NCBI GenBank assembly: GCA_947683425.1
Contig: CANTUQ010000070.1
Location: 7,581,501-7,645,500 of the forward strand
Reading direction: 5' to 3'
DNA length: 64,000 bases
Source: Excoecaria cochinchinensis
Lineage: Eukaryota; Streptophyta; Magnoliopsida; Malpighiales; Euphorbiaceae
The first letter of the stretch is position 1; each line of letters begins with the position of its first letter. The notes below the pieces were generated by a model, which did no database searches, was not told where the DNA came from, and saw only the letters and a program-made list of their open reading frames with translations. Positions 37,621 through 47,216 of the stretch are shown here, one piece after another. A program made the translations under genes and the position numbers.

Positions 37621-39299
37621 TATTTTATTGCATTTAAAGTATTTGTGGTCTGTAATAATAAATGACTTTTCGACCGTGCTTAAAAGAACCACCACACAAA
37701 TGTTGTCTACTAAATAGAATGTTTACTAAATAAAATTGGACCAATGTCCTATTTTTACCCAATAAAATAATTACACAAAAATTGTTTTCGATAATGAATG
37801 CATGCGAGGACCAATGTCCTCATTGTTAATGAATAACCCGTTTTATGCATGTATCGCACATTTACAAACGAGGGTTGTATTCTGCCCTTAGTATTATTGT
37901 AAATTTATTTCATGCTTTAATGCTATTTTATTTTATGCTCTTAAATGGATGAATGCGCTTTAATATAAATTGTATCGTGTGTGGAGAGAGCGAATTAATG
38001 ATAATTAAAATTTAATCATAAAATAATCGAGGTAGAAATAGATGAGAAATCCCGGACCCAGCTCTGGTCTTTGGGCTCAAGAGGTTAGAGGTCATCCTTC
38101 AAGATACTTCTTGAGTCACGAGACTTTAGCGCTAATCCTAGGCTCCTTAGGGTGAGGAGTTTACCTTCCATGATCCCTCTGACTGGCCCAAAATGGATAC
38201 CAAGCGCAGTCTTAGGCTCTCCGAGGCGAGAGAAACTTTCCCAATGTTCTATTGGGTGGCGACTCCATGAAACCTCTTTGTTGCCCAATATAGACGCACT
38301 TGCGATTTATTGCAAGCTGTTAACGGACCCACAGTTGCCCGATCGCCCTCGAGCGGGCGGTCAAAGGGGCGGCCGCGGGGATCCGGCGCGCGTCACAATC
38401 GTGTAAACGTCGAGATCTTTTGAGAGAAAGTCAAACTACTAAAGTTTTTGAAGCATTGAGAAATGGTGAATTGGCAAGTGGTCGAGGATTGGGAAATGGT
38501 CTCTATTTCAAATATGAGTGACTTGTTTCAAGTGAAAGGACAATTACGGCGTAAAATTCAGCAAGTCACAAATTTGCACCATTATCAAGTGGATTTGCTC
38601 TATGCTGTCCTTGATTTGCAACTTCAAGAGCTTAATAATCGTTTCACTAAGATGAATACTGAGTTGCTTTTATGTGTGGTTTGTTTAAGTCCAAATAATG
38701 TATTTTCCTTTTTTGACAAAAAAAAGTTGATTCGACTTGCTCAATTTTATTCTCGTGATTTTTTACCGGTCACTTGACAATCAGCTTGAAACTTATATTA
38801 CTGACATGCTATCCAATGATGATTTTTTGATGTTAGAAGGAATCAACAATCTTGCTCAGTTGTTAGTTAAGACATGAAAAAAATTTTGGTGTATCCTTTA
38901 GTTTATTTACTTGTCAAATTAGTTCAGATATTACTAGTCGCGATGGCAACTGTTGAGAGGGCATTTTCTGCTATGAATATAGTGAAAAGTCGTCAACAAA
39001 ATCGAATAGGAGATCAGTCATTGAGTGTATTTGAAAGTATTGACCAATGAAATAATTATTCAATACTTCCAAAATATGAAAACTCGTAGAGGACAACTGT
39101 AATATTATGACTATTGTTATATATATTATTATCATATCAATAAGTTTTTTTTATGTGAATGAATTTTTTTTATCGACGATAAATTTTTGACCCCACTGAA
39201 TCCAATTCCTAGCTACGCCACTGCTTATCCCACTTTTACTTTTATACTCCAAGTTAAAAGCAGAATTTTAGTAAGATTACACTACAAGAAAATGATTAA

Positions 39300-39803
39300 A
39301 TAGCGACGGAAATTTAGCGACGGAGTCATTTCCGTCGCTAAATTGCGACGGAAATTAACCTCCGTCGCTATTTAGCGACGGAATTAAATTTCCGTCGCTA
39401 ATTAGCGACGGAATTTAATTTCCGTCGGTAAATAGCGACGGAATTTAATTTCCGTCGCTAAAAATGGCGCCAAGATTTCCCACCAAAATTGCCGACCGAT
39501 ATTTGCGACGGTTTTTAGGAACCGTCGCTAAAAATAGCGACGGAAATTCTTTCCGTCGCTGAAAAAAATATAAAAAAAAACTTAATTATATTTTTAGCGA
39601 CGGATATAAAATCCGTCGCTAAAATAGCGACGGAGTAAAAAAAACCGTCGCTAAAATTAGCGACGGTTTGAGTATTCCGTCGTTAAAAATAAAAAAATTG
39701 AATTTCCCTCTCTTTTTAGCGACGGAATATGCTTTCCGTCGCTAAAGTTAAAAAATTTCGTTTCCCTCTTTTTTTAGCGACGGAAGATGCTTTCCGTCGC
39801 TAA
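39300..39803. repeat. Left subterminal array of CACTA-2 (GCGACGG type)
   Basis: More than a dozen GCGACGG or CCGTCGC words in alternating orientation, most as back-to-back pairs a few tens of bases apart. In characterised CACTA elements such subterminal repeats bind the element's own transposase accessory protein. That role is inferred here. Confidence 0.88.
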
Positions 39804-40001
39804 AGTTAAATTAAATTTATTTTCCCTCTTTTTTTTCCCCCCCTCTCTCTCTCTCTTCTCTCTCTTTCTCTCTTCTCCCTCTCCTCACCCCGTCTCTCCT
39901 CCCTCTGCCCAGCCGCCGCCGGCCGCCGACCACCGCCCCTCCCCCTCCCTCCGGCGCCGATCGGCCTCCCCTCCCTCCCTCTTTTCCCGCTTCTCCTTCC
40001 C

Positions 40002-40051
<50 letters not shown>

Positions 40052-40139
40052 TCTCCCTCTCCTCTCCCCGTTTCTGCCCTCTGCCCAGTCGCCGCCGACC
40101 ACCGCCGACCACCTCTCCTCCTCCTCCGGCACCAGGTAC

Positions 40140-40153
40140 AGATCTGCCTCTCT

Positions 40154-40193
<40 letters not shown>

Positions 40194-40700
40194 GGTTAAT
40201 TGGGTATAATAAGAATTATTATTATTATTAATATTATTATTATTTTTTTTATGTTAGATGAATATTGGTAAATTTTAATTATTGTTTAAATTTATATTTC
40301 TTAATACTTTATTGTTATTAAATTTATTAATAGAATTTTTCATATTATGATTATTATTGTTAATTAGTGTTAATTTTAGTTATTATTATTATTCAACATA
40401 TTATTATTATTAAATTATTATTATTATTATTCAACATGTTATTATTATTATGTTAATTTGTATTGTTATTATTATTATTATTTATTTATGTTAATTGTAT
40501 TGTTATTATTATTATTTATTTATAATTTGTATTGTTATTATTATTATTTATTTATAATTTGTATTGTTATTATTATTATTTATTTATGTTAATTGTATTG
40601 TTATTATTATTATTATTTATAATTTGTATTGTTATTATTATTATTTATTTATGTTAATTGTATTGTTATTATTATTATTTATTAATTTTTTTTTTAATTT
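40140..40700. repeat. (ATT)n-rich tract with a GTTAATTGTATTGTT minisatellite
   Basis: ATT runs alternate with repeated units of TTATTTATAATTTGTATTG or TTATTTATGTTAATTGTATTG, period about 50-60 bp, between 40480 and 40680. Confidence 0.9.
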
Positions 40701-40704
40701 GTAA

Positions 40705-41035
40705 AATTTCCCGACGGAAATTTAATTTCCGTCGGGAATTACCGACGGAAAATTATTTTCCGTCGGTAATTGCCGACGGAAATTGAATTTCCGTCGGTAA
40801 TTCCCGACGGAAATTAAATTTCCGTCGGTAATTTTACCGACGGAAATTTGTTTTCCGTCGGTAAATTTCCCGACGGATATTCAATTTCCGTCGGGAAATT
40901 TCCCGACGGAATATTTTCCGTCGGGAAATTTGCCTACGACTAAATTGCCGACGGAATGAATTTCCGTCGGCAATTTCGATTCCCGACGGAAATTCCTTAT
41001 TTTCCGTCGGGAATTTCCGTCGGGAAACACTATTT
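40705..41035. repeat. Right subterminal array of CACTA-2 (CCGACGG type)
   Basis: Closely packed inverted pairs of CCGACGGAAA and TTTCCGTCGG, separated by AT-rich spacers. They differ from the left array by C instead of G before the CGACGG core. Confidence 0.9.
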
Positions 41036-41147
41036 TTCTTGTAGTGTTAGAACTCTAAAAGCTAGAGTTTTAACTATTAATTAACTTTTAATTAATTATT
41101 TCTTCTATTCATATGGGATTAGGACTCTAGGGCATACATATCTAACA

Positions 41148-41464
41148 TATGCTTCTTTCAAGGCATTCCAAACTGATTGGGGTGATTCAAGGTAATAATG
41201 AGACCTAAAGCTTCTTCAGTAAAGGTTCTAATGATGCGTCCACGTAAGAGATGATCTTCATTCCACCATTTGAGGTATTCTTCTGAGAATGTTTTTGTTG
41301 AAATTTCTTCTGTTGTACGGTTGTTCTGTACATGGATGGTTTTTCTATTTCACCCATGAGGAGTCCAACCATGTCTTTGTTCACGCCATAAAAGATAGTT
41401 TTTTTGGGGTGACTTTGACTATGACGTCAAAGTTGGCAACATTTAAAGAAATTGTAGAAGCCAT
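41148..41464 (-). pseudogene. copia-2 Gag, N-terminal portion
   Basis: The minus strand starts MASTISLNVANF at 41464 and ends PQSVWNALKEAYA at the copia-3 insertion point. That is the conserved WxxL motif of copia Gag, with stops in between. Confidence 0.8.
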
Positions 41465-41499
41465 TATTTTGTAGTATGGAACTCTTTTATCTCACAAGT

Positions 41500-41511
41500 G
41501 CTCTGATACCA
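41500..41511 (-). promoter_or_regulatory. copia-2 tRNA primer-binding site
   Basis: TGGTATCAGAGC on the minus strand, matching the 3' end of initiator methionine tRNA, next to the right LTR. Confidence 0.9.
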
Positions 41512-41877
41512 TAAAAAAAAATTAAAACTAAACAAGATTTTGTGAAAGTGATTTTCTCTTTTCACCGTGAGCAGAGAGTTCAAGATTTATTATATTTATA
41601 GACATTTGTTGCAGAGGAGAATAATACAATATAAGGAAAGAAAGGATTCCAATCAAACAATCCCTATTTCTATGCTATTATTTTCCTTAAATGAGGGAGA
41701 TATCCTGATTTACTGTTTTGCCATGATTAAGTACCAATACAGTCACTTAAATTACTCTCATGATCCACTATATTAAGAATGATAACCATGACTTGATCAG
41801 CTTTTTTATTACTCCTATCAACTTTATCTCTCCTATCCTTGTCACTCTAGTTTGACTCAATTAAGTTGGTTGTTGTT
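41512..41877 (-). repeat. copia-2 5' LTR
   Basis: Matches 17256-17619 along its length. Outer border set by the candidate ATAAG duplication. Confidence 0.85.
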
Positions 41878-42095
41878 ATAAGTATTACTATATGATTATT
41901 TACTACTACTAGTGTAAAAATTTAATGATAAAAGTAAAAAAAAATATATAATTTAATAAAAAATCCACTTGAAAGTGATATACAAGTATATATTTAAAAG
42001 GATCAAAAGAGCATTAGGAATATTTACAATACAATCACATGTACAAATCATTAAATAAGTTATCAATAATTTTTCAAAATATTATATAAAGTAAA

Positions 42096-42097
<2 letters not shown>

Positions 42098-42181
<84 letters not shown>
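42098..42181. repeat. (TA)n microsatellite, 84 bp
   Basis: Perfect TA run. Confidence 0.97.
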
Positions 42182-42184
<3 letters not shown>

Positions 42185-42885
42185 CTTTAATGTTTGTTTT
42201 GAAATTCTAATTTGCCTCTTAAGTTGTTTTTGGAGACAAATCTCATATTTTATTCAAAACAATACTACAAGAGAGAGAGAGAGAAAAAAAAAAAAAAAAA
42301 AAGAGATATTTAGCAAACTTATAAATATATTTTTCGTAATAGCTAAATAGAAAAGTAGCCACACGGATTGGGATTATGAAATCCGTCCCAAAATAAAGTT
42401 GAAAAAAGGAAAACTATTAAATATATACCATCGCTAATTTTGGGTGAAAAGTTGGCGCCAATGACACAGGTTTCATCGCTAAATGTATTATTATTTATTT
42501 ATGATATTAGGTTAATTAAATGCTCATTATTATTTATCATCATCATCATTAAATCTATGAAAGATCTTAGATAATATTAGGTTAATAAAATGCTCATGAA
42601 AACTTTAAATATATTAATTTACCGAAATTCTTCAATTTTAACGAAATAAAAGATATAAAGGTAGATATAATTTAGTTTTTCTATAGCAATTGAAAATTTC
42701 CATAATTAGCAACCAATTTTATTTACATAGAAATTCAAAAAATAATAAAAAATTGTGAAAAAATATAGTTTAATTGAAATCACAAATCATAAATATATTT
42801 AATTAGTTTAAATTAATTTGTATTTAATGTTTTTGAATTTTTGTTAATAAAAAACACTTAAGACACATAAACATATAAATATCTA

Positions 42886-44414
42886 GAGTTTTTTTTTTTT
42901 TTTAATTTTGGAGTTATTTTAAAAAAAAATTGAGAAAATTGTGCTACAGTAAACAAAATTATCATTTTGGGGTGTTGAAAACCGGCAAGCTGTAGTGCCG
43001 ATTTTCGTCAGAGGTGAGCCAGCTGGTTTGACCGGCTGGTGTGCCAGAAACAGGCACTGTACAGTGCCAATTTCTGGCAGTAGAAAGACAAGCCACTGCA
43101 GCTTCACATGAAGCTGCAGTGGCTGTGTTGAATAATAATTTTTTTTTGTTTTTCCGTGCATACTTCTATTACCTCTCCCCCTCCTTCATGCAATTTCATT
43201 TTCCTACCTTCACTTTCATTCCTTCTTTCTTTTCTTTGTTTCATTCTCTCTCTCTCTTTCTTTCTTTCAATTCATTCTTTTGATTTACAAAATTTTCATC
43301 CAATTTAATTTTCATGTAATACACGTATAATTGAAGGTAATATTATTATTATTATTATTATTTAATATTTATTTTTATTAAACAAAGTTTATATTATTAT
43401 TAATTATGTATTCATATTTAATTTGTAGGTGATAAAACTCTTAAAAATTATCTAATTTCGACATTAAAGGTAAGTCATTACTATTTATTTTTTATTGAAA
43501 AATAGCTTAAGTTTAATTTGATTAGTTGTAACATATATACAATCAAATATGAAAATTATAAAAGTAACTGGAAATGACATTTTTTCTTACATTATATGCA
43601 CACATATCATAAATATTACTGTGATATTTAGTTTTAAACAAAATAATTAATTTAGACTCGAGCTATTTATCTGTTAGAAATTAATTTTTTACAACATAAA
43701 ATTATTTTCTTGTAAATAATAATTTTATTTTTTATTTTTCATATTTATTTAAATGTATGATGCTACAAACTCACTTAAACTCAAATTATTTTTTATAGAA
43801 CAAAAAATAATAATGACTTATCGTTAATGTTGAAATTATTTGATAACCTTCAAAATTTTCAACACCTGCAGATTAAACATTGATATAAAATTAATAACAA
43901 TATAAATTTTATTTAATAAAAATAAATATTATATTACAATAACATTACCTTTAAATATAATTGTGTTGTGTAAAAATTACCTTTGCTCAATGTTTTGCAA
44001 TAGAAATGAGATCAAACAAGTAAGAAATAATAAAAGGGGAAGAGAGGAGGAGTTTGTGAACAAGAAAGTGAAGAAAGTGAACAATGGAAGGAGGAGGTGA
44101 ACAATAAAGTGAAGAATGAAGAATGATAAAACGAATTTGAGAACAAAGGAAGCCATTTACAGAAAAAAAAATTTATTATTAATTGATGCAATGCTGCAGC
44201 TTCACGTGAGGTTGTGCAGCCTCCTTTACAAAAACCGGCACCACCGTGTGCCGGTTTCTAGTAGGGTCCAGCCGGTCTGACTGGCTGGGCCCACATGACG
44301 AAAACCGGCACTGATTAGTGCCGGTTTCTGACACCCCAGTCCCCTCATATTCTTTACTGTTGCACTAGTTTCTCAAATTTTTTTAAATTTCACATCAAAC
44401 TAAAAAAAAACCCT
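42886..44414. mobile_element. Non-autonomous Mutator-like element MULE-I (1,529 bp)
   Basis: Long imperfect terminal inverted repeats: the left T-run, TGAGAAAATTGTGCTACAGTA and GGGGTGTTGAAAACCGGCA pair with the right-end counterparts. A 9-bp duplication AAATATC(T/C)A lies at 42877-42885 and 44415-44423, with one difference. Inside each arm GTGCCGGTTTTC / GAAAACCGGCAC words form further inverted pairs. The core has a CT-rich tract, splice-like GTAAGT and ATT repeats, but no transposase. Confidence 0.8.
43091..43124. repeat. 34-bp perfect palindrome in MULE-I
   Basis: Arms AGCCACTGCAGCTTCA and its exact complement separated by CA. A decayed counterpart lies near 44188-44222 in the opposite arm. 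Confidence 0.93.
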
Positions 44415-44423
44415 AAATATCCA

Positions 44424-47089
44424 TCTAAAATCTAAAATATTATTTTTTTGAATGCAAATTAAACTTTCATTAATAAAATAAAAAGTATATACGAAAAGTA
44501 CAAATACACTTATAAAATTTAAAAATACATAAAATGTATGAAACTAATGAAATTGTTGGAGTATATGTTTAAAATTTTTCGACGAAAACAGTAGATAATG
44601 GTAACATGCCGCGTACAATCTGGCTATCAGCAGAAAATTCAGTCCATCTATTGTCCATAAGAAAACTCATTATAGAAGAACGAAAACTTTCATAAATGAA
44701 TACAACAAAACTTTCATAAAACAAAACAATAACCTCCAAATTTGGTGGACAAACTTGCATAACTAAATATTTAAAGTGCATTCAATATTAGTTAAATGAA
44801 CTAGATTTATAAAAACACAAATAAGTTCTGTGCAAATATGAAAAATAATATTAAAATAAAAATTTTAAATCTGAGTTTATTGAAACAAAAAATATAAAAA
44901 ATCCAAACAAAAAAAAAATAACAAATAAAAATAAAAATTCAGATTTATACTAAAATGAAAATTATTATAGAAAAGTTTGAAAAAAAAATGAAAAAACACA
45001 CAAAAAATTGAAAAACACAAATATAAATTTAAGAAAAGAGCAAGATAAAAGAGGAGAGTGGTTGCAGCATGTAAATGTACTTACGGTAGTCCCAAATTTA
45101 GATAGATTCCCAATATCGCGTGAATGCTTCCTTTAAACTGGTTGTAAGACTCTAAAATATTGTTTAAAAGGAAATAAAAAGGTAGAATGGACATCTTACT
45201 TTCTAACCCTAATCAACCGCATAAAACCTTTCTTTTTCCTATTCTCCCTCTTTTCCCACTCACTCCTCGATATCTCGTCATTCTCTCTTTCTCTCTCTCA
45301 CATTTCAGTCTCAGGTGGTTATGGCCGACCTCACTTTATCAGCATCATAAGATGAATTGGTCGTCTCGGAAGTCAGACAATAATTTGCAGAAAATCACAA
45401 TATTCCTAAAAAGGCCATAGCGAATAATTTATCGAAAGAATTTTCCGTCAAATAAATGCTAAAATGACCAAATGTATCAGATTTTTAGCGACGGGCGACG
45501 GACTGTGTATGTCGCTACTTCTTAACTATGGAATATGGACACAAAATTTGTCGTTAAAAGTTTCTGACAAACATGTTACCAGCCGATTGAAATCCGTCGC
45601 TAAGTCTACTGCTGACACCTTCAGCGACAGAACTAAAAAGCATTTTATTTTTTAATTTTTTTTTAAGTGTAGAATATTTTTATAGTGGTTGAAGTGGTGC
45701 AAATATGTCCTTATAATTACAGAAAAAATATTAAAATGTCCCAATTTAACACCCTTTTCAGCACTAATAGGTATTTTACCTTCAAAAATTTTAAATTTAT
45801 TTATCCGTTTAAAACTAACGGAATACTGAGTTGGCAGAAAGATTGAAAGTCGATTTCTTCTATTTATATATTGAGAACCTAATTGAAATTTCAGTGATAG
45901 ATTAGAGGAGTATATGCAATTATCCTTAAAATTATTTGGAAAGAGAATTAAAATATCTAGGATCAACATGTGAAGAAAAATAATGAAAGTAATTAAATTG
46001 GGTCACAACCAGAATTTTGAAAAATTAAAGAAATATCTAAGGATTTAATCTAAACCAAAATAAAATTTTGAAGACTAAAATTGATGAAATAAAAATTGAA
46101 TGGCAAAATGTTAAATATTGCTACCGTTTAAGGACGTAATCTAACGGCTATCGTTTTTTCACTATTTTTATCGGTAATTTGAACCTATTCAATCATATGC
46201 GGATCTACAATAACCAAATTTCTGTTTCCTCTTAAACTTTAATATTTTGACCCTTTAAGTTTTTTTTACTCTACAATTTGACCCCAAAAGTTTTGACCTC
46301 CTCCATGTGCAAATTTAGACAGCTCCTTACTCCAAAATCCTGGTTTCCCTTCCTTCTTGCCTAGATCCGGACTAAACAACTTTCATGCATAATGCATTTA
46401 TACCTATGTAAAATTGGTTGAAAAAAAAGTAAGATAGTGGTTAACATTCATAATTGGCAATGCACTGGAAATAATGTATGAAATTTGTCTAAATTAAAGA
46501 AGAATTTTCTATTGAATATGTAAGTGATATTCCTTTATCCTTAAAATGATCTAATTCAAACTATGTGAGTTGAGCTGATTGCCATAATTCAACATGAATT
46601 CAAGGACCATGCTCACTTTTGTTCAATTTTAAAATTGAACCAAATAGATCAAAACCCATTTCTTATAAAATGACATTACTTTTCAATTCGGTTCAATTAA
46701 ATCTAGCAATTCAGGTTTTTCCAAAACACCAATTATTGAAATTACTAGAAAATAAAAAAAATTGAATTACCTAAATAAACCGAGAAAATAATTATAATTA
46801 TTATGTAGTTAGTTTAAACATAATTAGAAATTCTTATTACATCTTTTAACGTTGTGATGTTAGATTGTTTCAATGATAGAACAATTATATTAGCTGCAAT
46901 CGTAGCATTTTTGTTATAATATATTTATTGAATATACCCGCACATGGTTTTTTGTGTGTGTTTTCTGTTTATTATTATTTTTGTTCAACGTTTTCCCTTT
47001 GTCATTTTCTTCGTCTGTCAATTTAGCAGCTAAGCATTGGCACTAATTATTAGTTTAAAAGAATTAAGGAGCTTAAGGACTAAAACTCC
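44424..47089. other. Intergenic DNA upstream of laccase B
   Basis: AT-rich, with no credible host gene. It includes the right-hand part of the putative CACTA relic (to about 45669). The last kilobase before laccase B shows no recognised transposon and may contain its promoter. Confidence 0.5.
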
Positions 47090-47096
47090 TATAAAT
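47090..47096 (+). promoter_or_regulatory. TATA box of laccase B
   Basis: TATAAAT, 121 bp before the start codon, in the same relative place as the TATAAAT of laccase C. Confidence 0.65.
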
Positions 47097-47216
47097 TGCT
47101 CATAAATCATCAACATATCATACCAAAGGGCGCCCTGAGAACACACAACAATTATTTCAAAAAAAAAAGAAAAAAATCCTTCTCTTTCTTCTGAGTCTGA
47201 AAGAAAAAGATTAGAA

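Larger units (their letters stand above)
36129..38397 (+). mobile_element. Solo LTR A of a long-LTR retrotransposon (2,269 bp)
   Basis: ATCGT at 36124-36128 and 38398-38402 is a perfect 5-bp duplication. It sits inside the hAT transposase between the codons for S and C of VRAS-CKRR. Ends are TGTAGACACTGGG and GCGCGTCACA. Internal landmarks are a TATAAAT box at 36538-36544, a purine-rich leader (36580-36860), a GC-rich block (36860-37135), GGTAAG at about 37134 and a long ATT tract. It lacks gag or pol, so a solo LTR made by LTR-LTR recombination is most likely. Confidence 0.88.
34875..39103 (+). pseudogene. hAT transposase (zinc finger MYM-type 1-like), interrupted
   Basis: Reading begins at about 34875 with a short basic region and an ADPGLRIKISEYNPNDQNKIR motif. 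After an in-frame stop at 35097-35099 the frame continues with a TTF-type zinc-finger-like stretch (NIFCRFNPKWY, C-L-F-C) and the DUF4371-like core (LLRQGLPFCDHD, IFAILVDESRDVS). Further shifts occur at about 35825 and 35920. The gene is cut by solo LTR A after VRAS. It resumes with CKRRDLLRESQTTKVFEAL at 38403, then LQLQELNNRFTKMNTELL, and ends with the hAT dimerisation domain (VERAFSAMNIVKSRQQNR) at about 38950-39100. Dead as a protein, but with few lesions. Confidence 0.92.
34033..39223 (+). mobile_element. hAT transposon with ZMYM1-like transposase gene, carrying solo LTR A
   Basis: Starts CAGGGGCATAGGG and ends CTAGCTACGCCACTG, the terminal form common in hAT elements. CTTATCC(A/C) at 34025-34032 and 39224-39231 is an 8-bp duplication with one difference. 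Without the nested solo LTR it would be about 2.9 kb. It encodes one degraded transposase on the plus strand. The left terminus has diverged from the right one. Confidence 0.9.
39280..41046. mobile_element. Non-autonomous CACTA element CACTA-2 (1,767 bp)
   Basis: Starts CACTACAAGAAAATG and ends TTTTTCTTGTAGTG. The flanking TTA at 39277-39279 and 41047-41049 is the 3-bp duplication typical of CACTA elements. The left subterminal zone has paired TAGCGACGGAA / TTCCGTCGCTA words. The right zone has paired CCGACGGAAA / TTTCCGTCGG words. Between them lie a CT-rich tract (39836-40075), a GC-rich block and ATT repeats. No transposase is encoded. Confidence 0.95.
21545..41147 (-). mobile_element. Ty1/copia LTR retrotransposon copia-3, inserted in copia-2 Gag
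   Basis: Both LTRs begin TGTTGGATTATTTGGTTA and end CATATCTAACA on the plus strand. A 13-base primer-binding site for initiator methionine tRNA directly abuts the right LTR (33667-33679). Flanking bases are CATGC at 21540-21544 and TATGC at 41148-41152, a 5-bp duplication with one change. Gag, zinc knuckle, protease, integrase, reverse transcriptase and RNase H are all recognisable in order from the right. Later insertions interrupt the reverse transcriptase, the region before RNase H, and the 5' LTR. Confidence 0.93.
33680..41147 (-). repeat. copia-3 5' LTR, in three pieces
   Basis: The LTR pieces are 33680-34032, 39224-39279 and 41047-41147. They join into a sequence colinear with the left LTR once the hAT element and CACTA-2 are removed with one copy each of their duplications. 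Confidence 0.92.
17256..41877 (-). mobile_element. Ty1/copia LTR retrotransposon copia-2 (decayed, hosts the nested elements)
   Basis: Related LTRs of about 365 bp lie at 17256-17619 and 41512-41877. A 12-base match to the initiator methionine tRNA primer site lies on the minus strand at 41500-41511, next to the right LTR. Gag starts at about 41464 on the minus strand and is cut by copia-3 at 41147/21545. Integrase, reverse transcriptase and RNase H follow leftwards. A candidate target duplication is ATAAG at 17251-17255 and 41878-41882. The LTRs lack a clear TG at that end, so the outer borders may be off by several bases. Confidence 0.85.
42263..45669. mobile_element. Possible decayed CACTA element, interrupted by MULE-I
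   Basis: TACTACAAGAGAGAG at 42263 resembles a CACTA left end. CGCTAATTTTGGG and CATCGCTAAATG words follow at 42430-42490. GCGACGGGCGACGG, GTCGCTA and CCGTCGCTAAG words occur at 45480-45605, ending near a T-run and AAGTG at 45669. A pyrimidine-rich stretch lies at 45225-45320, as in CACTA-2. No matching target duplication was found, so the two ends may not belong together. Confidence 0.4.

Noticed and set aside
39787..40209. Frame in CACTA-2 with Ser/Leu/Pro repeats
   Set aside because: It is produced by CT dinucleotide and ATT repeats.
39300..41035. Regularly spaced CCGTCGC / CCGACGG words as a CRISPR array
   Set aside because: The words alternate in orientation with irregular AT-rich spacers inside a bounded plant CACTA element.
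41289..41474. Plus-strand 61-codon frame
   Set aside because: It is the antisense shadow of copia-2 Gag on the minus strand.
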